A stretch of 39,812 bases of DNA from Marinomonas ostreistagni. Lineage in GTDB: Bacteria; Pseudomonadota; Gammaproteobacteria; Pseudomonadales; Marinomonadaceae. The notes beneath the pieces were generated by a model that was not told the origin of the DNA, did no database searches, and saw only the letters and a list, made by a program, of their open reading frames with translations. Location: assembly GCF_016461785.1 (NCBI RefSeq), contig NZ_JAEMUH010000024.1:1-39812 (forward strand), in the 5' to 3' direction. The translations under genes were made by a program, and so were the position numbers. This document shows positions 1-7,051 of this stretch, piece by piece. Position 1 is the first letter of the stretch, and each line of letters starts with the position of its first letter.

Positions 1-1
1 T

Positions 2-391
2 AAAGATAGCGGCGAAGTTGTTCTTCAAACCCTAGTGGTTATTGCTTTATCAAACAAAGCTGAACTGGTGCTGATCACACAGGGTAAGGGTATGGCGAAA
101 ACGTCGATTCATGATGCAATTGCCTTTATGAAAGATGGTTATAAAGAACAAAGAGCTTTTATGGAAATTCTGAATTTTCTTATTGAAGAGTCGACGGTAG
201 ATAAAGTGTTGGTACATATAGATGCTATATCGGATGAAGATATAGGTCTGGATTTTGATCTTATTCGAAACATGATTAATACATTAGAGCCTCCTCGCAA
301 AGAGCAAGCTGAAGCCTTTACTCGTTTCTTCGAAGATCACCACGACAATGCTAAGTTAAAAGAAGAGCTCGCACAGATTTCTAATGCTTAA
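2..391 (+). CDS. 3' end of an unrecognised gene, cut by the window edge
   Basis: The frame is open from the first bases to a TAA at 389-391, so the start lies outside the window; the GTG at 35 is only an internal possibility. About 129 residues are visible. The first 20 or so are hydrophobic and strand-like (LVVIALSNKAELVLIT). The rest is mixed helical and acidic, ending in a charged helix (KLKEELAQ). No catalytic motif, signal peptide or membrane segment was recognised and I do not know the family. It is separated from trpR by 330 bp and is probably not in that operon. Confidence 0.6.
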   Translation, partial: KDSGEVVLQTLVVIALSNKAELVLITQGKGMAKTSIHDAIAFMKDGYKEQRAFMEILNFLIEESTVDKVLVHIDAISDEDIGLDFDLIRNMINTLEPPRKEQAEAFTRFFEDHHDNAKLKEELAQISNA

Positions 392-447
392 TTTAAGGAT
401 CATGTGGCATCTTTTGCTGTGATAAATTGAGCTTAAATCTACACGTC

Positions 448-475
448 AGGATTCAGCTCTTAATAACTGAATCCT
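448..475 (+). terminator. Hairpin after the first gene, possible weak terminator
   Basis: AGGATTCAG (448-456) pairs perfectly with CTGAATCCT (467-475) around a 10-base loop. No T run follows, so it is either a weak terminator or a transcript-end stabiliser for the partial upstream gene. Confidence 0.35.
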
Positions 476-662
476 CACTAGTTCAATAGGCACTTCTTTA
501 ACAGTATCTGTAAAGCGCGACCATAGGAGTTCGATCTCAGAACTTTCCATGGATGCTTTTCCTATAAAAAATGACAATTATTTATACTCACTAACTTAAT
601 TAAGGTTTCCAACCTATTTAAAGCAGTTACCAACTTAATTACGAACCATCATGGATTGACTC

Positions 663-689
663 TTGAACAAACGCCCATAAAAATATACT
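663..689 (+). promoter_or_regulatory. Candidate promoter of the trpR-trpE-trpG operon
   Basis: A -10-like TATACT lies at 684-689 with TTGAAC at 663-668 as a possible -35, giving a short 15-bp spacer. The -10 end overlaps the first base of the TrpR-like operator, so bound repressor would block polymerase. The operator placement is the stronger evidence; the -35 is uncertain. Confidence 0.4.
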
Positions 690-708
690 GTACTAGTACA
701 TTGATACA
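689..708 (+). promoter_or_regulatory. Putative TrpR operator
   Basis: TGTACTAGTACATTGATACA is an imperfect palindrome. From memory it resembles known TrpR operators, which carry GTACTAG half-sites, and is especially close to the E. coli mtr operator. It ends 15 bp before the GTG start of trpR and touches the -10 candidate. This placement predicts autorepression of trpR and repression of the trpE-trpG pair by tryptophan-bound TrpR. The match is by eye and no binding evidence is available. Confidence 0.65.
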
Positions 709-723
709 TCAAGGTACGCCTTT

Positions 724-957
724 GTGCAGAATTTGATTCATTACTTGTTAGACACTCCCGATGCTGAGGCTATGGCACAGAAGTTAAACGCTTTGCTAAC
801 GCCCAATGAGATCAGCGAGATGCAACGCCGCTTACAGATTTTTGCACTGCTCGAAGAAGGCGTGTCACAACGCGAAATTGCCAAACAGCTAGGTGTGGGG
901 ATTGCGACCGTAACTCGTGGTTCCCGCGCATTAAAGGAATTAAAAGATCATGAGTAA
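724..957 (+). CDS. trpR: TrpR family repressor
   Basis: A 77-residue helical DNA-binding protein of the TrpR family, expected to bind operators when loaded with L-tryptophan. It has the family core LTPNE (residues 26-30) and a C-terminal helix-turn-helix with SQREIAKQLGVGIATVTRGS, close to E. coli TrpR ([20 protein letters not shown]). It is shorter than E. coli TrpR (108 residues), missing N- and C-terminal arms. The GTG start is preceded by AGG at 712-714; an in-frame stop at 694-696 limits upstream extension. Its end overlaps the trpE start by 8 bp, so the two are co-transcribed and probably translationally coupled. The Bacillus YerC/YecD branch of the superfamily was considered, but the helix-turn-helix is nearer to true TrpR. 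Confidence 0.85.
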   Translation: MQNLIHYLLDTPDAEAMAQKLNALLTPNEISEMQRRLQIFALLEEGVSQREIAKQLGVGIATVTRGSRALKELKDHE

Positions 958-2335
958 TCTTCCGCCACGCATCGAGCTGCCACGTAAGCCTAAATACGTG
1001 ACCATCAGCTCGAACTGTGACTTTTTCGGCATGTTTAAGAAAGTCGAAAAGCAATTTGCCAACTGCTTTATGTTGGAATCCTTAGGTGAAGAGAGTTATA
1101 TCTCGCGCCACTCCATCATCGGTTTTGACCCTGAGAAATTGCTGTGGGCAGAAGGCAATACTCTGTTTATCCAAGAGCGTGATGGTGAAACAGCATCTTA
1201 CGAGTCAGACAACCCATATTACTTACTGCGCAGTATTGTGCCGCAAAACATCATTTCTCGTGGCTATGCTGGCGGTCTAACGGGCTACATCGGCTACGAT
1301 GCGATGAACTACTTTGAACCAACGCTCAATCTACAGACCAGTGATATGTTCGACGGGTTCCGCTTTGGTTTGTACAAAGATGGCTTGATCTTGGACAAAA
1401 TGACCGGACAGGTTTTCTACTTCTATTATGACGAAGACCGTTCTAAGTTAGTACAAACCTTGCTAAAAGCCCCTGTTCCAGAAAATGGCCCATTGGTCGT
1501 CACCCCAGCGGGTGAATCTATGAGTCGTGAAGAGCACGCGCAAGCGGTAGCGAAAGTGAAGCAGGACATCGTCGACGGTAAGATTTTCCAAACCGAAGTG
1601 GGCTTTAAAAAGTGGTTTGATCTGGATGGCGACACCATTGGCATCTATGAGCAGATGCGCGAAGTGAATCCATCGCCACAGATGTATTACATTAAATTTG
1701 GTGAGCAAAAGGTTATTGGCGCGAGCCCTGAGTTGCTGTTCCGTTTACGCCAAGGGGAAATGGAAACCTTCCCGCTAGCAGGTACAGCAAAACGTGGTGT
1801 CGATGAAAAAGAAGATGTGGCGCTGGCCCGTGCTTTGTTGAACGATCCTAAAGAGATCGCCGAGCACAATATGATCGTCGATCTGCACCGTAATGATATC
1901 GGTCGTGTAGCGCGCTTTGGTACGGTCAAAGTTCGTTCTTTGATGGACATTAAACGCTTCAGTCACGTGCAGCATATTTCCAGTGAGATTGTGGGCATTA
2001 TCGCCGACGATCAGGATATGTTCTCCGCATTAGCGAGCAACTTTCCAGCAGGAACGCTAACCGGTGCACCGAAAATCGAAGCCATGAAGATCATCGACGA
2101 TATGGAAGGCGATGGCCGTGGTCCTTACGGTGGCGCGGTTGGGCAGTTCTCGTTTAACGGTGACTGTAACTTCGCCATTCCGATTCGTACTGTGTTTGCG
2201 AAGGGGAATAAGGCTTATGTACAAACCTGTGGCGGTAATGTCTATGACTCCAATGCCGAAGGCGAGTACGAAGAAATTCAACGTAAATTTGCTGGCACCA
2301 AGCGCGTGCTAGATCAATTCGCACCCGCGCAGTAA
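950..2335 (+). CDS. trpE: Anthranilate synthase component I
   Basis: A 461-residue chorismate-binding enzyme that would convert chorismate to anthranilate using ammonia from the TrpG partner. The N-terminal tryptophan-binding element is present as FMLES followed by SRHSIIGFDP. The catalytic half has PLAGT at 275-279, DLHRNDIGR, the FPAGTLTGAPK segment and GPYGGAVG. PLAGT matters: aminodeoxychorismate synthase (PabB) normally has a lysine there (PIKGT), whereas TrpE has alanine. GPYGGAVG also favours TrpE. At 461 residues it is shorter than the roughly 500-520 of enterobacterial TrpE and nearer to compact archaeal-type forms. It sits between trpR and trpG, and 11 bp separate it from trpG. PabB-like or secondary-metabolite anthranilate synthase roles cannot be excluded. 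Confidence 0.83.
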   Translation: MSNLPPRIELPRKPKYVTISSNCDFFGMFKKVEKQFANCFMLESLGEESYISRHSIIGFDPEKLLWAEGNTLFIQERDGETASYESDNPYYLLRSIVPQNIISRGYAGGLTGYIGYDAMNYFEPTLNLQTSDMFDGFRFGLYKDGLILDKMTGQVFYFYYDEDRSKLVQTLLKAPVPENGPLVVTPAGESMSREEHAQAVAKVKQDIVDGKIFQTEVGFKKWFDLDGDTIGIYEQMREVNPSPQMYYIKFGEQKVIGASPELLFRLRQGEMETFPLAGTAKRGVDEKEDVALARALLNDPKEIAEHNMIVDLHRNDIGRVARFGTVKVRSLMDIKRFSHVQHISSEIVGIIADDQDMFSALASNFPAGTLTGAPKIEAMKIIDDMEGDGRGPYGGAVGQFSFNGDCNFAIPIRTVFAKGNKAYVQTCGGNVYDSNAEGEYEEIQRKFAGTKRVLDQFAPAQ

Positions 2336-2346
2336 GGGCTTAGCAG

Positions 2347-3009
2347 ATGAAAGTGTTAATTATCGATAACTACGACTCGTTCACGTACAACCTGTACCAA
2401 TACATCGGTGAAATCCTGATGGCGGCGCAGAGCAAAGGTGAGCTAGAAAAGTTTGATGTCATGGTGAAGCGTAACAATGAAGTGAGTTTGGCAGATATTG
2501 AAGCGTTGCAACCGGATCGCATTATTATCTCCCCAGGACCAGGTTCACCTGATGACGAGGCTTACTTTGGCGTTTGTGCAGAGGTGATTCGAGAGCTGGG
2601 CAAAACCACTCCATTGATGGGCGTGTGCTTGGGCATGCAGGGCATTTGTCATGTGTTTGGTGGCAACGTAGTGAAAGCTCATGTGCCCATGCACGGTAAA
2701 GTCAGCCCAATCAGCCATAACTGTGAAGGCATCTTCCACGATATTCCGGATCAATTAGAGATTATGCGCTACCACTCTTTGATGGCGGAGCCAGAGAGCT
2801 TGCCAGAGTGTTTGGAAGTGAGCGCGGTCGTAGGCGATCTAAAAGTCGAAGACTTTGATAACCATGCTGTAATTCACCAAGGCGGTGATTACGAAATCAT
2901 GGGCGTGCGCCACAAGGACTACCCGATCCAAGGCATTCAGTTCCACCCAGAGTCCTTCGCCACCGAAGGCGGCCGCGATCTGATTAAGAACTTTTTGTTT
3001 CAGATGTAA
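2347..3009 (+). CDS. trpG: Anthranilate synthase component II, glutamine amidotransferase
   Basis: A 220-residue class I (triad) glutamine amidotransferase that hydrolyses glutamine and passes ammonia to TrpE. Visible motifs are the N-terminal DNYDSFTYN, the oxyanion region SPGPGSPDD, the nucleophile elbow GVCLGMQ with Cys94, and FHPES carrying the catalytic histidine and glutamate. Some homologues also serve PabB for folate, but the upstream partner here has TrpE features. It is slightly longer than the usual ~195 residues, mainly because of an extra stretch near residues 25-35. A terminator follows within 60 bp, closing the trpR-trpE-trpG operon. Confidence 0.87.
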   Translation: MKVLIIDNYDSFTYNLYQYIGEILMAAQSKGELEKFDVMVKRNNEVSLADIEALQPDRIIISPGPGSPDDEAYFGVCAEVIRELGKTTPLMGVCLGMQGICHVFGGNVVKAHVPMHGKVSPISHNCEGIFHDIPDQLEIMRYHSLMAEPESLPECLEVSAVVGDLKVEDFDNHAVIHQGGDYEIMGVRHKDYPIQGIQFHPESFATEGGRDLIKNFLFQM

Positions 3010-3061
3010 ATGTAGAGAGCTGATCTAAGCAGCTGACTTTATATGGTCAAAAAGTTCCCAA

Positions 3062-3092
3062 AGCCGAGCAGTGAAAGCTGTTCGGCTTTTTA
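3062..3092 (+). terminator. Rho-independent terminator of the trp operon
   Basis: AGCCGAGCAG (3062-3071) pairs with CTGTTCGGCT (3078-3087), with one G-T wobble and a 6-base loop. A T run follows immediately. Confidence 0.85.
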
Positions 3093-3242
3093 TTTGCTTT
3101 CACGGCAAGCTTTTTGCTTTAAAATAACAAGTTAACCAAACAGTTAAGTTTCCAAAATAGTGATCCGTTGCTAATTTTTAGGAAGTAGATAGTAACAAGT
3201 GACGGCTTTCCATTGAGAAAAGCATTAAGTGAGGGGAGAGAC

Positions 3243-4259
3243 ATGACCAGCTCTGAAGCATTATTAGACTTGGCAATGAAGATGCCAAAGGCGGAGCTGC
3301 ATTTGCATATCGAAGGCACGTTCGAGCCAGAGCAAATGTTCGCCATCGCCCAACGTAACCAAGTTGCGCTGAAGTACAACTCAGTGGAAGAGTTAAAAGA
3401 AGCCTACCAATTCGAGAACCTGCAGGACTTCTTGGATCTGTATTACCAAGGTATGTCGGTACTGCTTAAAGAGCAGGATTTTTACGATTTAACCATGGCG
3501 TACCTAAAGCGTGTTCACGAAGACAATGTGGTGCACGTGGAGATTTTCTTTGACCCACAAGGGCACTTGAGCCGCGGTATAAGCTTTGAAACACAAATCA
3601 AGGGCATCTATGGCGCACTGAAAGATGCCGAACGTGATTTAGGTATCACATTCAAACTGATCATGTCGTTCTTACGACACCTAGATGAAGCCAGTGCGTT
3701 TGAAACCTTGGAGCTTGCTAAACCGTATTTAGAGTGGATCGATGGTGTTGGGTTGGACAGCTCAGAAGTGGGTCATCCGCCGGTGAAGTTTGAAAATGTG
3801 TTCCGCGAGTGTAAGGCACTCGGTTTGCCTGTGACAGCGCACGCTGGAGAAGAAGGTCCACCAGAATATGTTTGGCAAGCGCTGGATGTGATCGGTGTGG
3901 ATCGCATTGATCATGGTAATCGAGCGTTAGAAGACGAAGACCTGATCGCCACCATTAAACACAAAGGTCTGACTCTAACGGTTTGCCCATTATCGAACCT
4001 TAAGCTTTGTGTGGTGGATACGTTAGAGGACCACCCAATTCGCACCATGCTGCGTTATGGCTTAAATGCAACCGTGAACTCGGATGACCCAGCGTATTTT
4101 GGTGGTTATATGAATGATAACTTTGCTGCGTTAGTAAAGGATACAGGGATCAGCAAAGATGAGTTATACGCCTTAGCCTGCAACGCCTTTGAAGGTAGTT
4201 GGCTGGATAGCAAGAGTAAACAGCAGCATTTGATGACCCTTAAATCACTGTTTGCTTAA
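3243..4259 (+). CDS. Adenine deaminase, adenosine deaminase superfamily
   Basis: A 338-residue zinc-dependent amidohydrolase of the ADA family that would deaminate adenine to hypoxanthine in purine salvage. Metal and catalytic motifs are HLH at residues 20-22, HAGEEGPP, IDHG and NSDDPAYFGGY. The detailed sequence (ELHLHIEGT, LDSSEVGHPP, VCPLSNLKLCV) follows the Pseudomonas PA0148 type, characterised as an adenine rather than adenosine deaminase, so adenine is the better guess although databases often say adenosine deaminase. The ATG at 3243 is chosen over an upstream TTG at 3213 because GAGGGGAGA lies just before it and the protein then begins close to the family start. It stands between two terminators and is probably a single-gene unit. 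Confidence 0.88.
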   Translation: MTSSEALLDLAMKMPKAELHLHIEGTFEPEQMFAIAQRNQVALKYNSVEELKEAYQFENLQDFLDLYYQGMSVLLKEQDFYDLTMAYLKRVHEDNVVHVEIFFDPQGHLSRGISFETQIKGIYGALKDAERDLGITFKLIMSFLRHLDEASAFETLELAKPYLEWIDGVGLDSSEVGHPPVKFENVFRECKALGLPVTAHAGEEGPPEYVWQALDVIGVDRIDHGNRALEDEDLIATIKHKGLTLTVCPLSNLKLCVVDTLEDHPIRTMLRYGLNATVNSDDPAYFGGYMNDNFAALVKDTGISKDELYALACNAFEGSWLDSKSKQQHLMTLKSLFA

Positions 4260-4286
4260 CGGTAATGCTCTGTAATGCAGCGAAAT

Positions 4287-4309
4287 AGCCTCTTTTCAGA
4301 GGCTTTTTT
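4287..4309 (+). terminator. Terminator after the adenine deaminase gene
   Basis: AGCCTCT (4287-4293) and AGAGGCT (4298-4304) form a 7-bp perfect stem with a TTTC loop, followed by a T run. Confidence 0.88.
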
Positions 4310-4432
4310 GTATCGATAACTCAGTACATAGCATCGAGCTCGCAAGGTTTACTTAGCTTTACTTATGATGCCGCTTATTCGCAAAGTGAGTTTGCTATGA
4401 TCAATTGGTTAAATTGATCAGGTCAACGAACG

Positions 4433-5899
4433 ATGAAAGCGCTTATTTTAACTTGCTGCAGTAGCGCAGCATTGATTCTCAGTAATGGCGTACAGGCGGA
4501 TGTCATGGGGCTAGAATTCAACTCCGATCATTACGAAAGTAAGACCATTGAATATGCTGGACAGTCGATCCAGTACCGAGCGTATGAAAGCATTCCATAT
4601 GTGATCAAGCCGGTTGTCAGTGACTATCAAGTGATGAACATTTACATCCCCGAAGCGTATTTTCAGGGTGGCAGCATTCAAGGTTATCAGGCAGAGACCG
4701 CTCCCATTTTCTTACCTAATCAGGTAGGTGGTTACATGCCGGGTAAAGCCATGGTGGTCGGGACAAATGATCGCACGGGGCAAGCCAATTCTGCGCTGGT
4801 AGCATTGTCTAAAGGGCTAGTTGTGGCGGCTCCTGCGGCAAGGGGGCGAACGAATCAAACGGCTGATGGGCGATGGGCTGGGAAAGCACCTGCTGCCATT
4901 GTCGACTTAAAAGCGGCCGTGCGATATTTGCATTACAATGATGCCGCGATGCCGGGTGACGCAAATAAGATCGTCTCAAATGGCACCAGTGCTGGTGGCG
5001 CCTTATCTGCTTTATTGGGAGCAAGTGCTGATAGCACCGATTACGATACCTACTTAGCTGCATTGGGAGCTGCGCCGGGCTCAGATGCGATTTGGGCTGT
5101 CTCTGCTTATTGTCCGATTACCAACTTAGAGCATGCGGACATGGCGTATGAGTGGCAGTTCAATGGTTACAATGATTACCAGAAAATGAACATCTCGATG
5201 TTGGACTACCAAGTGAAACGCGAGTTGGTTGCGGGGACATTAACGAAGGAAGAGCAACAGGTGTCTGATCAGCTGAAACCCTTGTTCCCTGAATATGTTA
5301 ACAGTCTAGGTCTGAAAGATTCTTCAGGCTATCCTTTAACGTTGGACCAAGACGGTAATGGCTCATTTAAAGATGCAGTAGTGGCTTACATCCAAGCGTC
5401 AGCTCAAAACGCATTAGAAAAAGGTCAGGATTTATCTGGCCTTGAGTTCGTCACCATTGACCAAGGGCGTGTCACAGCCATTGATTGGGATAAATACCGC
5501 AGTTATGCAGAACGTCAGAAGCTGCCACCTGCGTTTGATGCGCTGGATTTAAGTGCTGGCGAAAACAATCTATTTGGTAATGCATTGATAGATAACCAGC
5601 ACTTCACTGAATTCTCAGTTCAACATAGCACTATGTCTGGTAAGCGAGTAAGTGAGAGCACCGTTAAATTAATGAACACAATGAATTACATCGGCACCTC
5701 AGACGCTCAAACGGCAGAACATTGGCGCATTCGTGTGGGCACAAAGGATCGAGATACTTCCTTAGCGATTTCAGCCATCCTTGCTGCAAAGCTTGAGAAC
5801 ACGGGGCATGATGTGGACTACTTTTTACCGTGGGATGTCCCGCACAGTGGCGATTATGATCTAGATGAACTGTTTGCTTGGATCAAATCCATTCAATAA
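4433..5899 (+). CDS. Subtype B tannase (tannin acyl hydrolase), exported
   Basis: A 488-residue alpha/beta hydrolase that would hydrolyse galloyl or related phenolic esters. It aligns well from memory with the Lactobacillus plantarum tannase: NGTSAGGA contains the nucleophile Ser186, KDRDTS the acid aspartate and PHSGDYDL the histidine, with the long conserved stretch NLEHADMAYEWQFNG between them. Residues 1-22 form a signal peptide with likely cleavage after VQA, so the enzyme should be periplasmic or secreted. The length fits the family (~470 plus signal). It has its own terminator and no co-directional partner. Related feruloyl esterase activity is possible. PobA and an aromatic-acid-type TRAP transporter lie about 28 kb away. 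Confidence 0.82.
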   Translation: MKALILTCCSSAALILSNGVQADVMGLEFNSDHYESKTIEYAGQSIQYRAYESIPYVIKPVVSDYQVMNIYIPEAYFQGGSIQGYQAETAPIFLPNQVGGYMPGKAMVVGTNDRTGQANSALVALSKGLVVAAPAARGRTNQTADGRWAGKAPAAIVDLKAAVRYLHYNDAAMPGDANKIVSNGTSAGGALSALLGASADSTDYDTYLAALGAAPGSDAIWAVSAYCPITNLEHADMAYEWQFNGYNDYQKMNISMLDYQVKRELVAGTLTKEEQQVSDQLKPLFPEYVNSLGLKDSSGYPLTLDQDGNGSFKDAVVAYIQASAQNALEKGQDLSGLEFVTIDQGRVTAIDWDKYRSYAERQKLPPAFDALDLSAGENNLFGNALIDNQHFTEFSVQHSTMSGKRVSESTVKLMNTMNYIGTSDAQTAEHWRIRVGTKDRDTSLAISAILAAKLENTGHDVDYFLPWDVPHSGDYDLDELFAWIKSIQ

Positions 5900-5921
5900 C
5901 ACATATTGCTAAGAGTTTTCT

Positions 5922-5950
5922 AAATGCCCCTTCGTTGGGGCATTTTTCTT
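5922..5950 (+). terminator. Terminator after the tannase gene
   Basis: AAATGCCCC (5922-5930) pairs with GGGGCATTT (5937-5945) around TTCGTT, followed by TTCTT. A strong G/C stem with a T run. Confidence 0.88.
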
Positions 5951-5985
5951 GTTAAGAAGAATGTCTATGTCACACGCAAACCGGA

Positions 5986-6025
5986 GACGAACCACCAAAT
6001 GCTTCTAGGCACTTGGTGGTTCGTC
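5986..6025. repeat. 17-bp inverted repeat overlapping the stop codon of the HD-GYP gene
   Basis: GACGAACCACCAAATGC (5986-6002) and its near-perfect complement (6009-6025, one mismatch) flank the 6-base loop TTCTAG. The right arm encodes the last residues of the minus-strand HD-GYP protein and its TAG lies in the loop and stem edge. Neither side has a good T run, so it looks like a transcript-end stabiliser rather than a classical terminator. Confidence 0.75.
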
Positions 6026-7051
6026 TTTATGTTCTTGTAGAATCTGATAGAAATCGTCTTTGACATGATTAAAGTGTTCTACCAGCGTTGGATCAAACTG
6101 ACTGCCGCTGAGCTCGTTTATGTAGGCTTCTACCTGCTCTTTGCTCCAAGCATCTTTATAGGGGCGAATGGAAGACAGTGCATCATATACGTCGCACAGG
6201 GCGACAATACGGCCGTACAAAGGGATTTCTTCGCCTTTCAGGCCTTTTGGATAGCCACTTCCATCCCATTTCTCATGGTGGCTAATGGCGATCGTTCTAG
6301 CCGCTTGGAGAAGGTCTGATTGGCTGCCTTCAAGAATTTGTGCGCCCGCTTCTGTATGGCTTTGCATAACTTTAAATTCTTCTTCGGTTAAACGACCTGG
6401 TTTTAATAAAATATTATCTGGTATCGCAATCTTACCTATGTCATGCAATGGCGCGGTTAAGGCGATAAGGTCACATGTATTTTTGGCTAGGCCCATTTTT
6501 GAAGCAATAAGGCGACAATATTCGCCAACTCTTATCACATGATTTCCCGTTTCGTTATCTCGGAACTCCGAAGCAAGGGCGAGGCATTCAATAATTTCTA
6601 GACGACTGACAGCAAGCTCTTGTGTCCTTTCATGGACTTGTTTTGCTAAGTCTTTAGCATAGTTTGCAAGTTTCAATTGAGATGAAACACGAGCTTTTAA
6701 AATGGCTGCACTAAAAGGTTTAGCAATAAAATCAGCTGCTCCTAAATCAAAGCCACGTTGCTCATCCTCCTGACTGTTCATTGCAGTTAGAAAAATAATA
6801 GGTATGTGACACAGCTTGGGATTGTCTTTGATGCGCTGGCATACTTCATAGCCATCCATATCAGGCATCATGATGTCGAGCAAAATAAGATCGACATTAA
6901 ATCGCTCAAGAATTTTGAATGCTAATATGCCCTGATTTGCGGCTTTAATTTCATATTCGTCGTTGAGGATATTACTGATGACATCAATATTTTCAGCAAT
7001 GTCATCAATGACCAATATAGTAGATTGTGTTTTAGGCGTAAGCAGAGTCAT
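6005..7051 (-). CDS. Response regulator with HD-GYP phosphodiesterase domain
   Basis: A 348-residue cytoplasmic protein with a receiver domain (about residues 10-125) joined by a coiled linker to an HD-GYP domain (about 145-340). The receiver has the acidic pair DD, phosphoacceptor Asp59 in LLDIMMP and the KP lysine at 111. The phosphodiesterase half keeps HDIGK (HD at 203-204), the HHE motif and GSGYPKG (GYP at 266-268), so hydrolysis of c-di-GMP is expected. Its ATG overlaps the end of the hybrid kinase gene by 4 bp, which makes the kinase its likely phosphodonor. The stop codon lies inside a strong hairpin. Confidence 0.9.
   Translation of the reverse strand: MTLLTPKTQSTILVIDDIAENIDVISNILNDEYEIKAANQGILAFKILERFNVDLILLDIMMPDMDGYEVCQRIKDNPKLCHIPIIFLTAMNSQEDEQRGFDLGAADFIAKPFSAAILKARVSSQLKLANYAKDLAKQVHERTQELAVSRLEIIECLALASEFRDNETGNHVIRVGEYCRLIASKMGLAKNTCDLIALTAPLHDIGKIAIPDNILLKPGRLTEEEFKVMQSHTEAGAQILEGSQSDLLQAARTIAISHHEKWDGSGYPKGLKGEEIPLYGRIVALCDVYDALSSIRPYKDAWSKEQVEAYINELSGSQFDPTLVEHFNHVKDDFYQILQEHKDEPPSA

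Larger units (their letters stand above)
392..723. other. Intergenic region upstream of trpR
   Basis: This 332-bp AT-rich gap holds a 9-bp perfect hairpin at 448-475 and the putative trpR promoter and operator at 663-708. Between them I see only A/T-rich sequence with two loosely similar AACTTAATTA stretches (592-603 and 632-641). No small gene with a convincing ribosome binding site was found. Confidence 0.5.

Noticed and set aside
500..560. Possible tRNA fragment (GAGTTCGATCTC resembles a T-arm, followed by a CCA)
   Set aside because: Only three base pairs of the arm form, and no acceptor stem or anticodon arm can be built upstream.
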